NCBI RefSeq assembly: GCF_009363615.1
Contig: NZ_CP045384.1
Coordinates: 102,501-166,500, forward strand
Length of the DNA: 64,000 bases
Source: Ruegeria sp. THAF33
GTDB taxonomy: Bacteria > Pseudomonadota > Alphaproteobacteria > Rhodobacterales > Rhodobacteraceae
Direction of reading: 5' to 3'
Of this stretch, positions 1-8,205 are shown piece by piece (within the stretch, counting starts at the first letter, position 1; the number at the start of each line of letters is the position of its first letter). The translations under genes were made by a program, and so were the position numbers. Under the pieces are notes generated by a model. That model made no database searches. It was not told where the DNA came from and saw only the letters and a list, made by a program, of their open reading frames with translations.

Positions 1-1390
<1,390 letters not shown>

Positions 1391-1530
1391 GATCCAGTAA
1401 TGGAAAGACAAGACCAAAGCATACACCGACCTTGACAATGGATGATCGTGTCGCACCAAGCGACACTGTTGGTTGATAATTACAACCGTGCGGGAACGCG
1501 CATTCGCAAGCGAATACGCTGCCTCCCGCG

Positions 1531-1562
1531 CGTCGCCTTTTTGCAAAGCAAAAAGAGCGACG
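1531..1562 (+). other. Strong hairpin in the 23S-5S spacer
   Basis: CGTCGC plus CTTTTTGC pairs with GCAAAAAG plus GCGACG around a three-base loop, with one unpaired A. It lies between the 23S 3' end and the 5S 5' end, so a role in pre-rRNA processing is plausible; this is inference from position and structure only. Confidence 0.5.
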
Positions 1563-1575
1563 TGGGCTTTTCCTC

Positions 1576-1693
1576 GGTTTGGTGGTCATAGCGCAAGTGA
1601 AACACCCGGTCCCATCCCGAACCCGGAAGTTAAGCACTGCCGCGCCAATGGTACTTGGGCTTAAGCCCCGGGAGAGTAGGTCACCGCCAAACC
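1576..1693 (+). rRNA. rrf: 5S ribosomal RNA
   Basis: A complete ~118-nt 5S gene. The terminal stem pairs GGTTTGGTGG with CCGCCAAACC, and the interior contains the conserved CCCATCCCGAACCCGGAAG and GGGAGAGTAGGTC segments typical of alphaproteobacterial 5S rRNA. It is downstream of 23S in the normal operon order. Confidence 0.96.
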
Positions 1694-1809
1694 TAGTAAA
1701 AGCCCACATCTCTCTAAACGATCAAAAAACAATACCCGGCCTTAAATAGCGCAAGCGATAGGCCAACCAAAGACCTCAAGTAGCGTAAGCGCTAGGTCAC
1801 AAAAACTGT

Positions 1810-1886
<77 letters not shown>

Positions 1887-1948
1887 ATAATTCCAGCAGA
1901 CCGTTCGATCTATAAACAGTCCACTGGACTGTTCGCTAAACGATCAAA

Positions 1949-2002
1949 CCTCGTCAGGCTCACAACCTGAAGGTCAGAGGTTCAAATCCTGCTCCCGTAA
2001 CT
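1949..2002 (+). pseudogene. Headless duplicate of tRNA-fMet (tRNA remnant)
   Basis: From about 1951 the sequence repeats the anticodon arm, variable loop, T arm and 3' acceptor strand of the tRNA-fMet at 1810-1886, with a few substitutions: the anticodon reads CAC instead of CAT and the acceptor end reads CCCGTAACT. The 5' acceptor strand and D arm are missing, so it cannot fold as a tRNA. It probably arose by partial tandem duplication or as scar of an element that once used this tRNA as attachment site. Confidence 0.75.
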
Positions 2003-2403
2003 AAAAATTCAAGTCAGATATCAAACATTTGGCCTCGCAACTCGCGGGACTTTTTATGTTGGGGTAATGTCCCTTAGCGAACAAGTGGGCATTTTCCAGG
2101 TTAGGCGTGGCAATGGGATCAAACTGTAACAAGAGAACTTCATCGCTTTCAGAAAATGATCTCATAATCGGCGCAACTATGCGGAACGGGGAATCGATAT
2201 GCCGTGTCGCTTCGAACCTGAAGGTTTGGTGGCACCGCGTTGAATAAAGGCTTCAGAAAAAATTCTCCAAAACTGGCCCATGATCCATCTAAGTTGGCGT
2301 CTTTTACCGTGATTTCAACGGGTTCAGCAATTTTGCCAGAGAGGGGCACAAATCAGATATTTCGCCTTGTATTCCCGTCGCTTGCAAGGATATACCCGTC
2401 GAT
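2003..2403. other. Gene-poor stretch between tRNA remnant and tRNA-Ser
   Basis: No convincing gene. A minus-strand frame of 66 codons (2349-2149, GTG start) has plausible amino-acid composition but no recognisable motif, no ribosome binding site that I can see and no conserved neighbour; I treat it as an old remnant or chance frame. The tRNA-Ser promoter should lie in the last ~100 bases. Confidence 0.4.
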
Positions 2404-2493
2404 GGAGACGTGGCCGAGTGGTCGAAGGCGCTCCCCTGCTAAGGGAGTAAACCAGGAATGGTTTCGAGGGTTCGAATCCCTTCGTCTCCGCCA
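2404..2493 (+). tRNA. tRNA-Ser (anticodon GCT)
   Basis: 90-nt class II tRNA with long variable arm; acceptor GGAGACG pairs with CGTCTCC, the anticodon loop reads CTGCTAA (GCT), T loop GTTCGAATCC, and the 3' CCA is encoded. Its last 14 bases form the left attachment repeat of the genomic island that follows, so the gene stays intact after integration. Confidence 0.96.
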
Positions 2494-2494
2494 T
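2480..2494 (+). repeat. attL: left 15-bp direct repeat at tRNA-Ser 3' end
   Basis: CTTCGTCTCCGCCAT is identical to 22320-22334. It is the end of tRNA-Ser plus one base. tRNA 3' ends are classic targets of tyrosine-recombinase islands, and integrase genes sit next to both copies. Confidence 0.85.
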
Positions 2495-2548
2495 AAAAAC
2501 TCATTAATGCATTGAATTTTATAGATAAAACTATAATTCAATATGCTG

Positions 2549-2570
2549 GTTCCCACATTTATTCCCACAC
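2549..2570 (+). repeat. Candidate integrase arm site, left end
   Basis: Pattern GTTCCCAC-N5-TTCCCACA, found again in the same orientation at 22169-22190 next to the right integrase start. Direct copies at both ends of the island suggest arm-type integrase binding sites. Upstream, 2511-2542 can form an imperfect AT-rich stem (ATTGAATT...AATTCAAT). Confidence 0.45.
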
Positions 2571-2597
2571 TTTACTGTGCTTTACCCGCCTGGCGCT

Positions 2598-3638
2598 TCA
2601 ATCACCCAAAACGTCATCATCTGCCTCGCCGGTAACAAGCGCGCGTTGGCGTTCGCGGCTGATTTGGCCGTAGCTGCGCAAAGTCGTTAAAACGTCTGTG
2701 TGGCCGAGGTTCTGGGATGTTGCGACAAGTTCGGCGACGGAGGTGCAGGTTTTGGCGACGTGGCGCGCGAGCATGTGGCGAAACGCGTGCGGGCCGAAAT
2801 TTGGAAGATCTGCAGCCTTAAAGGCAGTGTTGACGATCTTGCGGACAGGTTCTGTGCTTTTCCAAGAGCGGCGATCGAAACCGGTTGCCTGAAATCCGGT
2901 GTTTGCACTGCAGGTCAGCGCGGTTGCAGGAAAAAGCGGATCGTCCGGGCCATAGAGAGCGGTTTCGTCCAGATAGGTCAGCCATGACGTCAGAACGGCT
3001 TCGGCCTCTTCAAAATCTTTCGCAAAGAACGTGTCGATAGGCTTGCCAAACTTTGTCGCAACCTCACGCGGGTTTTGGGTCACGGACTTCTCGGCAAGGT
3101 CGATGTGTTTGATGCGGAGAGAAATAAGTGCACCGACCCTGATGCCCGTCAGGCACAAAAGCGCGAAGACGGCCTTGTCACGCAACTCCTGTGGCGTGCT
3201 TTCGGGCAAAAGCGCCAAGGCGCGCTTGGCCTGCTTGATGCTCGGCGCGGGACGTGTCGTGGCGGCGCGGGCTTCGGCTTCATCACGGCGGGACAGATTG
3301 AAATACTCTGCATCCGCCGGTTTGATCCGGCTGCGGAAACCATCTTGTTGAGACAGCCAGAGCGTGAACTCGCGCAGCGTTGCCATGATGGCGCGGGTGG
3401 TGGACTTGCCGAGCGGTTTGCCCGCCTTGGTTTTGGCCTGCTCCAGATGCGTGCGAAACCCCATCGCCCATTCAATATGGAAGCGCGCAAAGTCCTTGCG
3501 CCCGTTCCAGATGTCGAACCGCTCCAAGGCAGCAAGTTCACGGTCGATTGTCTTCTCTGACAGCCGCTTTGCATATTTGCGAAACTCCAGAAAGCGGCGC
3601 TTGATCCGTTCGTTTTTCTCGTTTGGGCGTTTGGTCAT
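2598..3638 (-). CDS. Tyrosine-type site-specific recombinase (phage integrase family), left end of island
   Basis: 346 aa. The N-terminal half (about residues 8-115) looks like a SAM-like core-binding domain; the catalytic domain follows at about 130-335. The tyrosine recombinase residues can be placed: Arg167 (TGIRVG), Lys near 196-199, His284 and Arg287 (HAFRH), His313 (LGHTD) and nucleophile Tyr323 (LRSYG). It is not of the P4/DUF4102 type carried at the other end of the island. It is transcribed toward attL and sits 104 bp from it, the usual position for an island integrase. Upstream on the same strand are two small DNA-binding proteins. Start ATG at 3638 is preceded by AGGAGAT at suitable distance. 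Confidence 0.92.
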   Translation of the reverse strand: MTKRPNEKNERIKRRFLEFRKYAKRLSEKTIDRELAALERFDIWNGRKDFARFHIEWAMGFRTHLEQAKTKAGKPLGKSTTRAIMATLREFTLWLSQQDGFRSRIKPADAEYFNLSRRDEAEARAATTRPAPSIKQAKRALALLPESTPQELRDKAVFALLCLTGIRVGALISLRIKHIDLAEKSVTQNPREVATKFGKPIDTFFAKDFEEAEAVLTSWLTYLDETALYGPDDPLFPATALTCSANTGFQATGFDRRSWKSTEPVRKIVNTAFKAADLPNFGPHAFRHMLARHVAKTCTSVAELVATSQNLGHTDVLTTLRSYGQISRERQRALVTGEADDDVLGD

Positions 3639-3731
3639 GATGATCTCCTTTCTGCGTTGAAATCAGGGTTCCAAAAACCGGTCATTCGACAGGGGCCTGA
3701 AGTGGAAAAATAAGGGGCTCAGTGTCCACCA

Positions 3732-4157
3732 CTATAATGTCGTCTCATGCCGCTTAATTGTGAGGGTGAGGGTCCGGCGAATTTCGGGGATACTCGCCTC
3801 GGTGATTGGCTTGGAAATGACCGTTTCGCAGACCTCGCAGAACGCGGTTAGTTTGACGCGGGCGCCAATGATCGTGCAATCGGCAAATCGCTCTGCCGCC
3901 TTGCGGGGTTTTCTGCAACTGACGCAATAGAACTCGTCTGGTGCGGTCTCGCATTTCCGTTCGGCGCGCTGGTTCTTGATAAACTTGCGCAGATCATCGC
4001 CCCGGATCAGCACTGGGCGTTCTCCGTCCATCACAAGCAAGCCGTTCGCGATCCAGTTACGGATCGTGCGGGGTGAGACGCCGGTAATCTCCGCCGCCTC
4101 TTGGATGGTGTAGGTGCGGAATGCCTTGATTCCGTTCAGTCGCGCTTGCTTTGGCAT
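3732..4157 (-). CDS. HTH DNA-binding protein with C-terminal Cys4 zinc-ribbon-like region
   Basis: 141 aa. Residues 15-60 form a MerR/excisionase-like helix-turn-helix (YTIQEAAEITGVSPRTIRNW). Residues about 80-112 carry two CxxC pairs (CVSC and CEVC), probably binding zinc. Such small HTH proteins next to an integrase usually act as recombination directionality factors or element regulators. It lies between the integrase (93 bp downstream) and another excisionase-like gene 10 bp upstream, suggesting co-transcription. The exact family is not recognised. Confidence 0.75.
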   Translation of the reverse strand: MPKQARLNGIKAFRTYTIQEAAEITGVSPRTIRNWIANGLLVMDGERPVLIRGDDLRKFIKNQRAERKCETAPDEFYCVSCRKPRKAAERFADCTIIGARVKLTAFCEVCETVISKPITEASIPEIRRTLTLTIKRHETTL

Positions 4158-4167
4158 CTCGCGCCCC

Positions 4168-4383
4168 TTACCCGCCCTTCCCCTGTTCGTTGTTTTTCAA
4201 CCAGTCACGCAGAGCATCGATTGTAATCAAGCGACGCGTGCCGATTTTAACGCTTTTGAGATCGCCTGAAGACAAAGCTGCATAGAGCGTGGTCCGCCCG
4301 ATGCTGCACAGGCGCGCGGCCTCATTCGGGGAAACCGCAAGGATTTGTGCGGCGTGGTTCAGAAGTTCCGGTGTGTTCGTCAT
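4168..4383 (-). CDS. Excisionase-like helix-turn-helix protein
   Basis: 71 aa. The centre (about residues 18-62) has the HTH_17/excisionase pattern: SPNEAARLCSIGRTTLYAAL, followed by a wing-like SVKIGTRRLITIDALRDWL. These proteins bend DNA at att sites or repress element promoters. It is first in a minus-strand set with 3732-4157 and the integrase. The start at 4383 has AAGGAGAAT upstream. Confidence 0.85.
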   Translation of the reverse strand: MTNTPELLNHAAQILAVSPNEAARLCSIGRTTLYAALSSGDLKSVKIGTRRLITIDALRDWLKNNEQGKGG

Positions 4384-4464
4384 GGCTCATTCTCCTTTGT
4401 AAGAGCATGAGCGAACCGTGACGAATGCGACTTGGGCAGAAACAGACGACAGGTTTCTGACCAG

Positions 4465-5283
4465 TTATTGACCACTCCGAAACTTAGTCACGTAATACTG
4501 AACACTGGATAGAGATGGGGCGGCCTTATCGGGGTACAAGCGGCAAAACTGGTCACGGACGGCCTTTGCCTCTGCGTTGCGCCCTTTCAACGCGATGCAA
4601 TCATTCACCCGGGATTGCAGGATTTGAACCAAAAGGTCCTGAAACCGATTTGGCGCCCCGCCGGGGTTTCTGCGCGGTGCTCCTGCAATGTCGTGTGGAT
4701 CAGCGAGCACAGAAAACTCGGACCGATCAGCAGGAAATTCGACTACATCTATGAGTAATGCCGTTTTGGCGTATGGTAGCGGCAACGTGCCTGCCGCAGT
4801 CAGAATCACTCGAAACGCTGTTCTGACGTCTCGTGATAAGGCAGCGGACAACTCCAACGCATCCTGCTCGTCCGACAAACAAGGGTGAAAATATAGCGTG
4901 ATGTCACCTCCCTCGGATGGCACCGTTCCTATGCGCCACGTCGAGCCCTGCAAGGGAGTGGATTTCCTGCGCCTGCACCCAAAGGCATCCGCAAGACCCG
5001 AAACGATGCGCGGCATATTGGGCTGCAGACTCATGATCTCGTCCCGTTCTACAGAGACAAAACCCACGTCGGGACAATGGTATCCGTACCGACCAGCTTC
5101 GTGGACGATTTCGGCATCATGTGTGGTATCGCATTCGAGGCAGTTGACAGACTGGGCCACCCCGCATTCCCGAATCAAACCTTTACGAAAGAGTGCTTGG
5201 AAGTCTTGTTGTTGATTGAAAAACGCCGCAGACGCCTTCGCCTTCAGAGTAATTATTTCACAAAGCAAATCGATTGCCGACAA
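4465..5283 (-). CDS. Unrecognised protein with Cys/His zinc-binding motif; second gene of a two-gene operon
   Basis: 272 aa, function unknown. Residues 39-75 contain CxxxxxxxCLEC followed by a conserved-looking YHCP, consistent with a small zinc-binding module. The middle (about 95-195) is mixed alpha/beta. The C-terminal tail (about 215-270) is helical with a basic end (VQYYVTKFRSG) that resembles a winged-helix end, so DNA binding is possible but unproven. Its ATG directly abuts the stop codon of the upstream 406-aa gene (5284-6504), so the two are almost certainly translated from one message. Location beside the integrase and HTH genes suggests cargo of the integrative element, perhaps defence or element-control; this is inference. 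Confidence 0.8.
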   Translation of the reverse strand: MSAIDLLCEIITLKAKASAAFFNQQQDFQALFRKGLIRECGVAQSVNCLECDTTHDAEIVHEAGRYGYHCPDVGFVSVERDEIMSLQPNMPRIVSGLADAFGCRRRKSTPLQGSTWRIGTVPSEGGDITLYFHPCLSDEQDALELSAALSRDVRTAFRVILTAAGTLPLPYAKTALLIDVVEFPADRSEFSVLADPHDIAGAPRRNPGGAPNRFQDLLVQILQSRVNDCIALKGRNAEAKAVRDQFCRLYPDKAAPSLSSVQYYVTKFRSGQ

Positions 5284-6504
5284 TCAGGCCACCTCGACAA
5301 CATCGAAATCGGCGTGCGGCGCTGCTAGAAGGCCCCATCGCTCCAAAAGGTTAAAAACAAACTGACGGTCCTTCTCGGTTTTGTTGGGCAAGGTCGTGGT
5401 ATTGGGCAAGCGTAAAGTAACCGTCAGCGTTCGGCGGCGCTGTCCATCTGTTGGAGTGAGAATGATACGAACAGTTGCTGCAAGAATTTGCCACCCTCCA
5501 GCGCGCAGGGGCGAATTGTGCCCGAACCGCCTTTCAATGAACTGGTAGACGGATTCACCTTCACCGCGTTTCTCAATGCGGACATATCCTCCACCAGTGG
5601 CATGGAACTCCAGCGATGAAACTTCGATCCGTTCAATCCCATCTGCAGGTTCAATATCAAAATCCGGAGCTTGCTTCAAAATATCAAGCATCACGTCCCG
5701 TCGCGGCATTTGCACAGGCGCTTCAGAATGTGGAGCAAAATGCTTGGAGAATGCTCTGGCATATTGATCACGCGCCTTTTTTCCACCCTTTGCGCTGATC
5801 TCAACGACGCGCGCTTGGACGTCACAAGCTATGCCCACTTCCAGAACCTTCGGTACAACATGACGCTCCAGAGTCGCGGATGGACCAAAACCCAATTCGC
5901 TCTCGGCGCGTTCCTCAACATAAATTGTTGCTTGGGTGAGCGTCGTCGCTTCTCCGGTGATCGGATGCACCCGGACGGTCTCAAACCAATCTGCAACGCG
6001 TTTGCGATGGTTGGGCAAGTCAAGAATTGCGACGGTATCGGTTAAAAATGCATCACGCGCAATTTGGCTGTTCAGGTCCCAGGGTTTTCTGTCATCGTCG
6101 AATTGAAAGGCTGCCCAATTCCTGCCCCCGTTTCTTCGAAGCATAGAGGCTTGTACCGAAACGCGATCTATCTCTGTGGGATGATCGATAGCTAAAAACA
6201 GCAAGACCTCCTGAATGCCCGCCAGCCCTTCAATGTCGATGTTTTGTCCAGCGCAAACCTGCTCCGCAGCAGTCATGCCATCCTTGTCAGCCAGACTGGC
6301 GAGCAGATCCAGTTCGGCCTTGACCGCATCTTGTTGCCGCTCCGGCAACCCGGCCAACAATTCCTCGACAGACTTTACCAGCGCAGTGCCGCGACCGTTG
6401 CTCGACCAGTCAAAATCATCGGGCACAGAAACGTTTCGCGTACTGAAAAAACGACGCAATCTGTCAGATGGAGATTTACGGATGAAACCGCCAAAACTTG
6501 CCAT
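5284..6504 (-). CDS. Unrecognised 406-aa protein; first gene of a two-gene operon
   Basis: 406 aa, function unknown. No signal peptide or membrane segment. The N terminus is basic (about residues 1-20), residues 40-125 are helical, and the C-terminal third is rich in beta strands (for example VRIILTPTDGQ and LTVTLRLPNTT). I see no Walker, nuclease, methylase or helicase motif. It directly precedes the zinc-motif protein at 4465-5283 with zero spacing. The pair is flanked by the integrase/HTH group on one side and decayed fragments on the other, so it is element cargo. The gene is intact and its product is not obviously a phage structural protein. Confidence 0.8.
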   Translation of the reverse strand: MASFGGFIRKSPSDRLRRFFSTRNVSVPDDFDWSSNGRGTALVKSVEELLAGLPERQQDAVKAELDLLASLADKDGMTAAEQVCAGQNIDIEGLAGIQEVLLFLAIDHPTEIDRVSVQASMLRRNGGRNWAAFQFDDDRKPWDLNSQIARDAFLTDTVAILDLPNHRKRVADWFETVRVHPITGEATTLTQATIYVEERAESELGFGPSATLERHVVPKVLEVGIACDVQARVVEISAKGGKKARDQYARAFSKHFAPHSEAPVQMPRRDVMLDILKQAPDFDIEPADGIERIEVSSLEFHATGGGYVRIEKRGEGESVYQFIERRFGHNSPLRAGGWQILAATVRIILTPTDGQRRRTLTVTLRLPNTTTLPNKTEKDRQFVFNLLERWGLLAAPHADFDVVEVA

Positions 6505-6555
6505 ATGCTGTGCTCAAACTTTAGAATCTGCCTAAATATAGTGTTCAGCGGTGTC

Positions 6556-6780
6556 TCATTCAAGCCATGCGTGTGCAAATGGTTCTTTCGGCAGGATCGA
6601 TAGGCCAGCCTTCAGACACTTGCTTAGCGCAGGTTGGCGGCTCCCAACGGGTTGCCGGATCGCATGACTGACGATGATCTGAATGCGGCGATTCTTGCGT
6701 GTCTCGGCAGAAGCGAATCTGATGGTCAGTTGGCAGACGGTGGAAGACAGGTCTTGACCTTTGCCTTGGTGATGCGCGGT
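6556..6780 (-). pseudogene. Probable C-terminal gene remnant, family unknown
   Basis: An open minus-strand frame without a start codon ends at 6556 (stop TGA). It reads smoothly as protein (…QLTIRFASAETRKNRRIQII… and …AGLSILPKEPFAHAWLE). Composition and continuity look like the tail of a real protein rather than chance, but I do not recognise the family and there is no ribosome binding site. Interpreted as debris left by earlier insertions or deletions in the island. Confidence 0.35.
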
Positions 6781-6786
6781 ACATCC

Positions 6787-6975
6787 CTATTCATCTATTG
6801 CAGTGGTCTTTAGGGTTCGACCCCAAAACCAGCCGGTCAATGCATCCAATCGGTCGTACTGTTCGGACGATAATTTATTGGACTTAGCATACTGCCTTTG
6901 TGTCTGGACCCAAGCGTACAGCTTAAATCCGTCGGGGCTGCAATATCCGAACGACGGCTCAACGGCGCTTAGCCG
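6787..6975 (-). pseudogene. Remnant of a helicase-associated (HA) domain protein
   Basis: Open minus-strand frame of ~62 codons with no start codon, bounded upstream by an in-frame TGA at 6976-6978 and ending in TAG at 6787. It contains FGYCSPDGFKLYAWVQTQR followed by LSSEQYDRLDALTGWFWG, which matches the pattern of the helicase-associated domain (an aromatic ~65-residue repeat found at the C terminus of some DEAD-like helicases). The helicase part is absent, so this is a 3' fragment of a lost gene. Confidence 0.6.
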
Positions 6976-7162
6976 TCATCTGAGCAAAATACTAGGATGA
7001 CCGAGTCGAGTCCAAAGCGGACCCTAATTTGACAGTACTGCGCCGCTCTGCAGCGAACGACCGCTCTGAGCCCAAAGCAGACAATCTCGGAACGAAATGA
7101 TATGGTCGCGGAACCAGAGGCGCTCATACATTCAGGAACCGTACTTTACGGAGGTCGGATGA
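6976..7162. repeat. Non-coding stretch with a degenerate copy of the island repeat
   Basis: No gene. Around 7052-7084 it reads GCAGCGAACGACCGCTCTGA then GCCCAAAGCAGAC, related to GCAGCGAAGGTCTGCTTTCC and GCCCAAAGCGGAC in the long repeat at 7985-8120. The ribosome binding site GGAGG (7150-7154) of the next gene closes the stretch. Confidence 0.5.
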
Positions 7163-7456
7163 ATGATCATGCGTATTTTTCAGGTCGTGACACGGCCGGG
7201 CAAAGAGGAAGAGTTCAGCAAGTTCTTCCATGAAACAGCTATCCCCTTGATGAGAGGTACCAAGGGCATCGTTCAAGTGTTTCCTGGTGCCGCACGTGCT
7301 GACACACCGCGAGAGTTCAGCTTTGTGATGATTTGGGAAAACCTGGAGTCACTAAAGGCTTTTGTCGGCGATAACTACCAGAGTCCGCATATCGATCCGG
7401 CGGAGGCCGAATTGGTCGAGTCGCGTTCGATCAAGCATTATGAACTGGTTCAATAA
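7163..7456 (+). CDS. Antibiotic biosynthesis monooxygenase (ABM) family protein
   Basis: 97 aa, the normal length for single-domain ABM proteins, which form dimeric ferredoxin-like alpha-beta barrels and either oxidise small aromatic compounds without cofactor or have unknown roles. The sequence follows the family pattern: a first strand (MRIFQVVTRPGKEEEF), central strands ending in FSFVMIWENLESLKAF, and a C-terminal strand. GGAGG at 7150-7154 sets the ATG at 7163 (an alternative in-frame ATG is at 7169). It is followed by a GFA-type protein and a GMC oxidoreductase, a possible small-molecule detoxification group. Confidence 0.8.
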   Translation: MIMRIFQVVTRPGKEEEFSKFFHETAIPLMRGTKGIVQVFPGAARADTPREFSFVMIWENLESLKAFVGDNYQSPHIDPAEAELVESRSIKHYELVQ

Positions 7457-7497
7457 GAGCGATGGCTTGAATGCAAAGAAGCAATTAGGGGGAAACA

Positions 7498-7956
7498 ATG
7501 ATCAAGGGGAAATGCGGTTGCGGAGCCGTAACGTATCAAATGACGTCACCACCCATGTTCGTGCATTGCTGCCACTGCGGCGAATGTCAGCGACAAACCG
7601 GAGCGGCCTACGTCTTGAACGCCATCATTGAGGCAGATCGCGTGCAGTTTGAGGGGCCAATCACTGAACATGAGCTCTCTACTCCAAGCGGGAAAGGTCA
7701 GATCATTACGCGCTGTAGAGATTGTGGCGTCGCCGTTTTTAGCAGCTACATGATCCGCCTTGGCAAGCTAAGGTACGTGCGCGTCGGAACATTGAACAAC
7801 CCGGATCAATGTCCTCCGGATGTACAGATTTTCACCAACAGCAAGCAGGCCTGGGTGCCACTCAGCAAAGACATTCCTATCTTTGAGGAATTTTACAAAT
7901 TCGATGAGGTGTGGCCGCCCAATGCGTTGGACCGTTTGGAGATAGCTCTATCCTGA
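7498..7956 (+). CDS. GFA family zinc protein (glutathione-dependent formaldehyde-activating-like, CENP-V fold)
   Basis: 152 aa. The N terminus has the typical CGCGAV pattern (residues 6-12), then HCCHCGECQRQTG (about 23-35) and a third pair RCRDCG (about 71-76). These cysteines bind two zincs in GFA/CENP-V family proteins. True glutathione-formaldehyde activity is proven only for Gfa of Paracoccus, so the substrate here is unknown. Start ATG follows AGGGGGAAAC. Plus-strand neighbour of the ABM and GMC genes. Confidence 0.85.
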   Translation: MIKGKCGCGAVTYQMTSPPMFVHCCHCGECQRQTGAAYVLNAIIEADRVQFEGPITEHELSTPSGKGQIITRCRDCGVAVFSSYMIRLGKLRYVRVGTLNNPDQCPPDVQIFTNSKQAWVPLSKDIPIFEEFYKFDEVWPPNALDRLEIALS

Positions 7957-7984
7957 CGGGCCAGTCGCTCGGGCCGAATGGCAG

Positions 7985-8109
7985 CTTTGTCCGCAATGCG
8001 GTCATTGGCACTGAGCGCAGCGAAGGTCTGCTTTCCGCCCTGGCGTCCCAAATTAGCAAGCGGCCCACAGCGGCCATTTGCGTCAGCCGCATCAAAGGTC
8101 TGGTTCGAG
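7985..8109 (+). repeat. 125-bp island repeat, copy A
   Basis: Identical base for base with 10904-11028, same orientation. It lies between the GFA gene and the GMC gene. A shorter diverged relative is at 20821-20891 (GGCAGCTTCGTCCGCA… GCAGCGAACG… CCAAAGCGG) and fragments occur near 7052 and 9949. The unit has no convincing open frame and resembles dispersed intergenic repeats of roseobacters. Confidence 0.9.
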
Positions 8110-8205
8110 CCCAAAGCGGACATACCCAACCTCCGCAAAATGTGTTGCTTGATAAAGGGCAGACTGTCCGCCACTCTTTCCGGATTGGTAGTTTGGGGTT
8201 TTGTT

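Noticed and set aside
1949..2002. Second functional tRNA with CAC anticodon
   Set aside because: The D arm and 5' acceptor strand are missing.
7978..8205. 76-residue N-terminal extension of the GMC oxidoreductase
   Set aside because: The extension is translated island repeat; normal GMC proteins start a few residues before the FAD motif.
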